DNA of 64,000 nt, taken from assembly GCF_042477335.2 (NCBI RefSeq), contig NC_091251.1, positions 36,534,501-36,598,500 of the forward strand, given 5' to 3'. The stretch comes from Ovis canadensis (Eukaryota; Chordata; Mammalia; Artiodactyla; Bovidae). This document shows positions 56,385 through 64,000 of the stretch, in pieces. Position 1 is the first letter of the stretch. Each line of letters begins with the position of its first letter. A program made the translations under genes and the position numbers. The notes beneath the pieces were generated by a model. The model did not search any database. It was not told the origin of the DNA and worked only from the letters and a program-made list of their open reading frames with translations.

Positions 56385-56512
56385 TTTTCCTTTGGTTGAG
56401 GGCATGGTACATGGCATGCAGGATATTAGTTCCCTGACAAAGGATCAAACCCATGCCCCCTGCATTGGAAGGCAGATTCTTAACCACTGAACCAGCAGGG
56501 AAGTCCCAATGT
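56385..56512 (-). repeat. tRNA-Glu-derived SINE, antisense
   Basis: A T-run, then CATGGTACATGGCATGCAGG, ending ACCACTGAACCAGCAGGGAAGTCCC, the reversed head of the CHR-type SINE. Confidence 0.8.
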
Positions 56513-57499
56513 TCTCTTTTCTTCATTTATCATTCCCCACACAAATTTCTATGCATCAAAATAATTTTTGTATATTTGTCTCCAGCTAAAGTGATGACTT
56601 GATGCTTCAATTAATGCATTATAAATAGCTGCCCCATCATTTGTTTAGTCACTCTCAATTTGGGGCAATTTGTATTATTTCTACAATTTCTTTTCTTTTT
56701 TTTTTGCCACACAAAGACAAATATAAACAGGTTGCACAAATTTACTCCTTCTCACTTTGAGCAATTTCCATTTAGCATATTTTACCAACTGAAAATTATT
56801 GGGTCAAACTTTAGAAGCCATTTTACAGCTCGTGTTATTGTCTGTTGAGGCAATTTTGGAGGGTAGGGGGCACAAAACACTGAAAATATTTACAAAGTTG
56901 GGTGTGATAAGGAATTGGATTTACTCTGAATGGCTCAAAGTGATAGGGCATCAGCAAATTGCTGCAGTGACAGAGACATAGATTAGGTTCTCTATAGGAG
57001 AATTTTTAATATTTAGAGCTGCCAGAAAATGGGACAGGCTGTCTCGACAGGCAGTCAATTCCCCCTCTCTGGAAATTTTGAAGCATAATGAGAAAGTTTT
57101 AAAATAACTTGTTTTATAAGCTTTCCAGAGTTGTGATTTGTATATTTCCCTAGCGCCATTCCTTTGCTCTGAGTGTTCAATGAACATTTAGTAAGACTTC
57201 AGTGTGCCAGGTATATCCAGTGGCGGCTGGAGTGCTCATTGGCAGACTCCCAGCCGAGCCTCCAGGGGCAGGCAACCTGGGAATTATAGCACCATGAAAT
57301 CAGATCTCCCAACCCCTTAGTCTTCAGAACTGCTAAGCCGGTGGGCACAAATTTGTCTCCAGTTCCTTGACATCTTGTGTTCTATGCTCATCTTCTCCTT
57401 CCACGTCTCTGCCTCTATTCCACCTATTCTTAAGATCTTTGTTACAAACCTTTCAATACACTATGCCATGCATCCAACAGCTCCCAAGCCGTGGGTCTA

Positions 57500-57723
57500 A
57501 CACACACACACACTGCTATACATATCAATAAAATACATAACCAACAAGGACCTACTTAACAGCACAGCAAACTCTACTCAATACTGTGTAATAATTTATA
57601 TGGAAAAAGAAGCTGGAAAAGAATGAATATATGTATATGTATTACTGAATCACTCTGCTGTAACCTGGAACTAACACGATGTTGTAAATCAACTATACTC
57701 CAATAAGATTAAAAAAAAAAAAG
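57500..57723 (+). mobile_element. L1 3' end fragment
   Basis: AACCAACAAGGACCTACTTAAC, CTCTACTCAATACTGTG and TAAATCAACTATACTCC followed by an A-run: the artiodactyl L1 3' terminus. Confidence 0.8.
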
Positions 57724-57804
57724 CCCAAGCCAAATGCACCCAGTACCCAAGTGACTGATTCCAAGTAATTGTTACATTATATTGTTGTTTTTAGTTAGTT
57801 AGTT

Positions 57805-58012
57805 AATTAATTAATTAATTTGGCTGCATCAGGTCTTAGTCGCAGCACACGGGCTCTCCCGGCGTGATGCCTGGGCTCAGTAGTTGCAGCTTGCAGCAGG
57901 CTTAGTTACTACTTGACATGTGGGATATTAGTTCCCAGACTAGGGATAGAACCTGTGTACCCTGCATTGCAAGGTGAATTCTTAACCACTAGACCACTAG
58001 GGAAGTCCCAAC
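57805..58012 (-). repeat. CHR-type SINE, antisense
   Basis: TTAATTAATTAATTAATTTGG tail in reverse, TAGTCGCAGCACACGGGCTC body, ACCACTAGGGAAGTCCC head. Confidence 0.85.
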
Positions 58013-59100
58013 ATTGTCTTGTGTTTTATTTCTACTAAAAAATATTTGTACTTCACACCAGGCATTCTGGTCCCCAGAGAATCTGTAACTGGTGGAATAC
58101 AGCACTCCTAATCCCACGAACATAACTTCTCCTCCTCACCATGAACACATGTGTTTACACACACACACACACATTTCCAGGCAAGCAGCCTGATTTATTG
58201 AAGGAAACATTTGCTTAACAATCTGTTGTTTTTAAAAAGCCATCTTACTTGGAAATATGTAGTCTCAAAATTCCAAATTTGGCCAGGGAGGAAAAATCCC
58301 TATTGAGGATGGAGACTCAGCTATATAGTCTCTGAGTTTTACTTTTACGTATTCAGCTGAATTTGTCTGCCACCGCCGCAGTGGCCTCAGGGAAGCCCTG
58401 CTCCCCTTTCTTAGTTCCTCCAGAATGCAGAGTGACCCATCTGGAGGCGGAACAATGGAGAGAAAGGAGGGCGCTGAGGAGAGACAATTTTGGAGTCAGT
58501 CCCTGCCAGCTCTGTGCCTTGAGACCGGCCTCTGCTATTCCATCAGCAGAGCCATTCTCCCTTCTAAAGGCTTAGTAAAACCAGAAAACACGGGAAGAGC
58601 AGGATATATAATCACCCAATCTGCTCTGTACTGGGTAGATGAAAGCAGCCCAGAAAATGGACCAGTCTTGCAGTGTCGGTGTGAATTTTTTAAATGTCCT
58701 TTTTGTGCCAGAAAAAAACATGTAGAGGGCTACTTTGGCTTTTTGAAATTTTGTTCCCTATGTTAAAGATGCAAATCAGAAGCTCAGTTCTTCCTTAAGT
58801 TTTTATGTTCAACTTGCAAACAAGTATATTTTAATAATCACTTTAAATGATTGTACTTAATGAACTGTTTGGTACCATTTATAAATGTAGTTAATGACTC
58901 CTTTAAACACTTAAAAGTATACTTTATAAGTTTAACATATTCCATGTCCTTACAAAGTGATTTGGTTACCTGAGCTAACCAACCACACATTCCTAAATAC
59001 CTAAAAAAATTCTTAGAAATCTGACAATTTATGAATATAGCGATTAAATTCCTAAGTTTTTTAAATGTCCCCAAACTAGTTTTAAAGGGAAATTCTATAC
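58013..59100. other. Intergenic, no recognised gene
   Basis: A 113-codon frame starting near 58425 shows Cys pairs near its C terminus (FFKCPFCARKK) but no conserved domain, no neighbouring exons and a weak context. I treat it as chance. No repeat is recognised in most of this stretch. Confidence 0.4.
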
Positions 59101-59109
59101 ATAAAAAGG

Positions 59110-59400
59110 ATGTGTACATATATATATATATAACTGAGTTACTTTGCTGTACAGTGGAGATCAGCACAACACTGTAAATCAACTACACTTTAGTAAAAAA
59201 AAAAAACTGGGGACTTCTCTGGTGGACCAGTGGTTAAGAATTCACTTTCCAATGCAGAAGCCTGTGTGCCACAACTACTGAGCCTGCGCTCTCTGGAGCT
59301 CGCACACCTAGAGGAGCCTTCACACTGGAACAAAGATCCTGCACGCCACAACTAAAGACCCAATGCAACCAAATAAATAAATAAACATAAAAATTGTTTT
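59110..59400 (+). repeat. L1 3' end fragment followed by CHR-2-type SINE
   Basis: 59110-59206 is an L1 3' terminus (GTTACTTTGCTGTACAGTGG, then an A-run). 59210-59400 is a CHR-2-type SINE (GGACTTCTCTGGTGGACCAG, then CACAACTACTGAGCCTGCG and an AAATAAATAAATAAA tail). Confidence 0.82.
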
Positions 59401-60214
59401 TTTAACTTGAAGAAAAAAATAAAGGAAAATTCTATTTCAAACCACAGATCTAAACTAATTACACGTTTAAAATAGCAAGACTAATTTGTTACTGTAACAG
59501 GCTAGATTCTCTTAAACACTGTAAATACTGAAAATACAAAATACACAGGAAGTCTTTAATACAAACACACTAACGCCATGTACTTGATTTGTGTAAATAT
59601 TTCTATTCTTACAATTTTATGGATAGTAAAGCAAACTTACCGACCAGGAAATAATTATGTCATCCTAAATATCTGGGGAGTGCCTTTCCCAGTTGACTTT
59701 TTGAAATCTGTTCTCAGAGAATGTAACCAGCAGAGATTTGGTCCCAAGGCTTTTGAGCGGCCCTTCTCAGGCCCCCAACTGCCCCAGTGGGCCCTGTATT
59801 CTGTCATTAGTCTCTGAATGGGTCAGGTTCATGATCCATGGCCCCTGGATTCAAGTTACACTGCATCTAATTCTTCAACCTACACACGGAAGTCAGAAAC
59901 TCCTACCCAAGCTGCTACATTACTTGTTTGGATATAATTAGTCTATTTAAAGATCCATTCTATTCCGAATTTGTTCCACACTCTTGCCAGCTTCTGGAGC
60001 CACAGCCCTTACATATATACAGTGGTTTGATTTCTCCTGGTGTTGCCTGACTCTAATTACAGGCCTAATGTTATGTTAGAGACATGTGTCAGGAATATTA
60101 GCATTTAACAGAGAACAGAGAATCTAACCTATAGGTTAGGACGAATGAAACCCTGGGGGAGGTGGGAGAGAAATGTTACAGAATCCACTTGATTCATTAT
60201 ACTCTTCTATTGCT

Positions 60215-60342
60215 GCTTTTTTTTCCCTTAACTTTTTGGCCCCACCTCTCGGCATGTAGGGTTCCACCACCAGGGATTGAACCTGTACCTCCTGCATTGG
60301 GAGGTGGAGTCTTAACCAGTGGACCACCGGGGAAGTTCCTAC
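60215..60342 (-). repeat. tRNA-Glu-derived SINE, antisense
   Basis: T-rich start, GGCCCCACCTCTCGGCATG, GGGATTGAACCTGTACCTCC, ACCAGTGGACCACCGGGGAAGT. Confidence 0.8.
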
Positions 60343-60564
60343 TCTGTTATTGTTCGATAGAGTCCTAAAGGTATTATTTTTTCTTCCCTCTGTAGCTAGA
60401 TAGCAAATCCTTGATTGCAACCACTTAAGTGTATTTGCTTAGCTTCAAATCACAGCCGCCTCCAAAATCATTATGTCTGTTGGACCAATTTTAGGAACTT
60501 AGTGATATTTGGAAAAAAGAAAATCCAAGAACTTGTGCGCCCTCTTAAAGTAATACCTGGGATT

Positions 60565-60803
60565 ACCTGGGTGGTCTCAGGTGGCGCTAGTGGTAAAGAA
60601 CCCAATTGCCAAGCAGAAGATGTAAGAGAGAGATGTGGGTTTGATCCCTAGGTGGGGAAGATATTCTGGAGAAGGAAATGGCAACGCACTCCAGTATTCT
60701 TGCCTGGGAAATCCTCTGGACAATGGAACCTGGGAACCTGGAGGGCTATAGTCCATTGGGGTCGCAAAGAGTCTGACATGACTGAGACAAGTTAGCAGGC
60801 AAG
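60565..60803 (+). repeat. Bov-tA SINE
   Basis: GTGGCGCTAGTGGTAAAGAAC head (diverged), GGGGAAGATATTCTGGAGAAGG, CTTGCCTGGGAAATCCTC and GTCTGACATGACTGAGAC end. Confidence 0.85.
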
Positions 60804-62900
60804 CATGGGATAGATGAGGAGTTACCGGCGACCCCAGCAAACAGAAAACGAATGTGTAGACGCCGGTGTCTCTTAGATTAAGACTTTGACTGACTGGCTC
60901 TGATGTTTCCCCTCACCAAGGCTGAGAGATGCCAGGAGGAGGGGCAAGTTTGGCAGCCAGGCAGATCTGAGCCCAGCTCTGAGTGTTTTTTATAATGATG
61001 TCTGCAAGGTGCTGAGATGAGATGTGCCTGGAACTTGGGAGACAGGGCCGGAGAGATGCTTTTGGGAGCAGATAAGTGGCAGTTGAAGCTATGGGACTGT
61101 ATCAAGTCATTCAAGGGGGTTCAGTGTGAGAGGAAAAGAGAGCTAAGAATAGGAGCCTGAGAAACACCATCATTTAAGGTGCAGACAGAGGAAGCGAAGC
61201 CTGCCCACAACACCCGGGCAAAGACAGAGGAGTAGAAGGATGTTGTTTTCCTCTCATTTCGGTATCTCTTCCTTGGTCAGAAGCACAGGGTGGGTGCAAT
61301 AGTGGTGGCAATGGGCAGAGTGTGATGTGGGAAGGCTGTCTGGGTGCTGTGGGGAAAGCTATATTTGGGTAAGATAGTGTGGGTGTGGTAGGTAGCAAGG
61401 AGCTCTGCTTTAGATCTCTTTCTGGGTAGCAGGGATGGGGGCTGGGAGTCAGAATTTTTGGATTTTCTGCTTTTCTTGCCACTTCATGTTTCGCCAATCA
61501 TGCTTTCCTTATTATGAGCTCGAGTTGGTGTAGCAAAGTCTCTTTCCAAGTGTGGAAAGGAAGCGGTATGCGCGAGGCAGAATCAGCAGAGGGAAGGACA
61601 GTGTTGCCTTACTGTTGAGTGTGTGTGTTGTGTGCACACGTGCACATGTGTGAGTACGTGCCCATGTATATGTATATATGTATGGGCGTGTATGTCTTAT
61701 GCTGGTGTTGAATTTATATGTGTATATGTATATAGCATTTTCCTCTGTGTATCTATCATAAGTATAGAAATTGAAAGGCAGCATTGAGAAACTTTTATCC
61801 CAATCTGATACACCACTTTTATGTTCACTGAATTTGATTATAAAAAAATTCGACCTTGTGTTTTCTATATCTGTATATTCGATTTCATTTTTCCAGTAAT
61901 TCATTTTATTGTATTTTATGAAAGTGCTGATCTGTGGCAGATTTTGCATACAAAACTGATCCTTCACCGTGGTTAATTAGAGAAGCACTAATTAGAACCA
62001 GATCAAGATTTTTAGAAGGTCCTGGTTCTGAAATTTCCAAGGGAGGGAAGTTCACTTCAAAGATCCGAGCTTCCTGCTCTGGGTCATAACAGTGAGGCAT
62101 GAGGTCAGGTCTTGAACATAAACAAGGGGTCCCACCTTAGGTCTGACTGCTATCCTGGGGCTCAGCCTGCCCTTCCCTGCCATTCTCCCCTTCATGTGAC
62201 GTGGGACCACCAGGCAGTTTTTAAGGGGGCGGAAGGCAGAGCCCCCCAGACTGACTGCTCCTTCCAGCCTGAGCCTGCTCAGGGTGCTGCCGTCTCTTCT
62301 GCCTGCAGGGTACATGATGCTGACGCTTCACGGAGATAAAGAGGGGTTTCCAAACCTCCATGCTTCCCCTGGACAGTAATGCACACACTCAATCAGGAAA
62401 AGAAGGGTTTTTCATTGTAACAAAGTCAGACACATTCCTTTGCCCAGTACAGTGAACAGGGCACAGATTCTCCTGGCCTCCTTCCTTGAATGATCTCCCC
62501 TGGGGTTCCCTCTGAATGGTCCAATCACAGCTCTACCAAGGTCCTGACTTTACTTTGCATTTGTAATTTTGTGTTCTTCTTCTTTAAGATGGTCTCTAAA
62601 ATCACATGTGCCATAAGCCCCACAAAACCTGGATCCACCCATGCCAACAGCCTTAGTGCCTGAAGAGCCACAGGGCATCCACACTCAGAAAACAATGTAA
62701 GCAGCAGTGAAGGATTAAGGAGAATCACCTCTCTTCCCTCATCATTTGGAGCATCCACAAAACCCCGTAAGGAATTAAGAGTATGTGAAGTTGGCTGCGT
62801 GGGAGAGAAGTGGTATTTGCAAAAAGGGTGAGGATTAGTGAAGAACTCAAGGGAGAAAAGGCAGCCACAGTGTCAGGAGTCTGCAGAGCTTGGGGTGAGG
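60804..62900. other. Intergenic sequence between ARHGEF40 and the RNase relic
   Basis: Contains an alternating purine-pyrimidine GT/AT tract at about 61617-61735. No exon with a recognisable product is seen. Open frames of up to 150 codons lack domains. Confidence 0.45.
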
Positions 62901-62913
62901 GGAACACTTGGCC

Positions 62914-63374
62914 TTAGACAACATTATCCAAAAGCACAGGACCAGCTGGTACCTCAGGTCATCCTTCTGTTGTGGCAGGTCCCAGGCTACGATGAAGAAT
63001 GCCTCCAGTTGCTTCTCCTTGTTCCTGCAGTCTTCCTGAGAGGAGCTCACACGTAGTCAGGGATATAGGCTTTTGGCTCTGGTGGCAGTTTTTATGACCA
63101 TTCTTGCAGGCTATGTTGGGGGTCTGACAGGTGATGACCATGCAGTAGATGGATTCATGCAGAAAGGTGCTGAAGTTTTTGCAGTGCTTAGAGAACTTGT
63201 TGATTTTGTGTATTGCAGTGTTGCATCCTTGAGGTCTGGGTTGCACATGCTGAGTTTCAAACCACTGAGCTGGGGTCATGTTCCCGGGCTTGGCGCTGAC
63301 TGGTCCTTGGCCACCCACAGCCCCAGCAGCAGGAGCAGCAGCAGAGGGCAGAATCCTGCTCTGGCTGGCTCCAT
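62914..63374 (-). pseudogene. RNASE7/RNASE8-like secreted ribonuclease pseudogene
   Basis: The ATG at 63374-63372 opens a typical RNase A-family signal peptide ([10 protein letters not shown] followed by a leucine run and GLWVA). A one-base loss shifts the frame just after it. The mature part then reads [25 protein letters not shown] and [18 protein letters not shown], closest to RNASE8/RNASE7. A second shift (about 8 bases lost) follows the CELLSG segment. A third one-base loss lies near the C terminus, where TAA at 62916-62914 closes the family frame. A conserved cysteine is replaced by Trp (AWDLP where the family has AC). The catalytic C-terminal His position reads Leu when the family frame is followed. 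His12 (in ETQHVQP) and Lys41 (CKNF) are still present. Its position beyond the 5' end of ARHGEF40 is the expected syntenic place. Three frame breaks plus loss of a catalytic residue make it non-functional unless the assembly is wrong. Confidence 0.85.
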
Positions 63375-63639
63375 TGCTCCCAGGGGGCACAGGGACACAG
63401 AAGAGATGGGAGGTGGGTGACTAGGTCACCATGGGGGTGCCCTGCTAGCCCTTCTAAAAATTTCATACTGTAAATCAATTATTGCAGGGTTCATACAGCC
63501 TCAGATATTTAAAAACACTACTGGCATTTAATTGCTCAGTCCCAGCAGATACATTTTATTTAATGATACATTTTATGCCCCCCAATAAATACATATACAA
63601 TTTTTCCTTCATAAGAGTTTTATGAGGTATGAACTCTTT

Positions 63640-63745
63640 CTTTTTTTAATTTTTAATAAGCAAGCAAACTGAAGCTCAGAAAAGTTAAGGAAATTGCCCA
63701 TCATCACACAGCTAGGGAGTGTTCCAGGCTTTGAATCGATGCTTC
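63640..63745 (-). repeat. MIR remnant, antisense
   Basis: AAACTGAAGCTCAGAAAAGTTAAGG, ATTGCCCATCATCACACAGC and GAGTGTTCCAGGCTTTGAA follow the reversed MIR order. Confidence 0.6.
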
Positions 63746-64000
63746 TCAGCTTCCAAAGCCCCTATTCTTTCCACATTCCCATGTTCCTGGTTTGAAGCTC
63801 TGAGAAATCAGACCACAAAAGGAAACCAGTCTTGGAAGAAAGTAGGTCAGGGGTCCATACCTTGCTCTTCCAGGCTGGCTCAGACATTCCTGAAAATCAA
63901 TATTAAGGTTGTGGTGTCAGATTAATTCCTCTCTGCTCTGTGGTCCAGTTTCTCACTGAAGCTAGAAAAACAGTCACTCTCAGTGTTCCAGCCAGCCAAG

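Noticed and set aside
58425-58766. 113-codon ORF with CPFC-like cysteines
   Set aside because: No complete zinc-binding motif, no homolog recognised, no splice or promoter context.
61512-61967. 151-codon minus-strand ORF with TYTWARTHTCARVH-like run
   Set aside because: Its centre is the translated GT/AT repeat tract; low complexity, no domain.

Overview
This window is ordinary vertebrate nuclear DNA from a ruminant (bovid-type) genome. It has split genes with GT-AG introns, CpG islands, BovB (RTE-type) LINEs, Bov-tA/Bov-A2 and CHR-type tRNA-derived SINEs, and L1, MIR and L2 remnants. BovB together with Bov-tA is diagnostic for ruminants. The species cannot be fixed from the sequence alone. 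I found no prokaryotic, phage, CRISPR or defence-system features.

Four protein loci are recognisable: TMEM253 (minus, 13.0-15.1 kb), ZNF219 (plus, coding 22.6-25.6 kb), ARHGEF40/Solo (minus, coding 27.2-48.6 kb) and a broken RNASE7/RNASE8-type gene (minus, 62.9-63.4 kb). To my knowledge, the order TMEM253 - ZNF219 - ARHGEF40 - RNASE8/7 matches the human chromosome 14q11.2 neighbourhood, read here in reverse. All coding exons of the first three genes could be placed by splice sites and phase. The models give uninterrupted proteins of 202, 716 and 1,520 residues.

Region by region. 1-11.2 kb is gene-free and repeat-dense. It holds a near full-length BovB at 6.71-11.03 kb with a 9-bp target-site duplication and an internal tandem duplication of its reverse-transcriptase segment, and a BovB at 2.0-2.6 kb that lost its middle. 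11.8-12.6 kb is a GC-rich candidate promoter with a ZNF143-type site. 13.0-15.1 kb is TMEM253. 17.4-18.5 kb is an extremely G-rich CpG island, the likely main ZNF219 promoter. 22.6-26.0 kb is ZNF219, ending tail-to-tail with ARHGEF40. ARHGEF40 runs to its CpG-island first exon at 48.6 kb, and its introns carry an L1, nested SINEs and an odd tandem repeat with X-box-like half-sites. 49-62.8 kb is intergenic, full of nested L1/SINE/BovB insertions. The RNase pseudogene closes the window.

The genes do not form a pathway. ZNF219 is a nine-finger C2H2 transcription factor with a PLDLS (CtBP-type) motif. ARHGEF40 is a DH-PH Rho guanine-nucleotide exchange factor linked to keratin and mechanosensing. 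TMEM253 is a small multi-pass membrane protein of unknown function. The RNase relic is a decayed antimicrobial-type secreted ribonuclease. I did not find a previously undescribed biological system. The items most worth checking are the BovB RT duplication, the X-box-like intronic array, the start-stop uORF before ZNF219, the SINE beside an ARHGEF40 splice acceptor and the RNase pseudogene.
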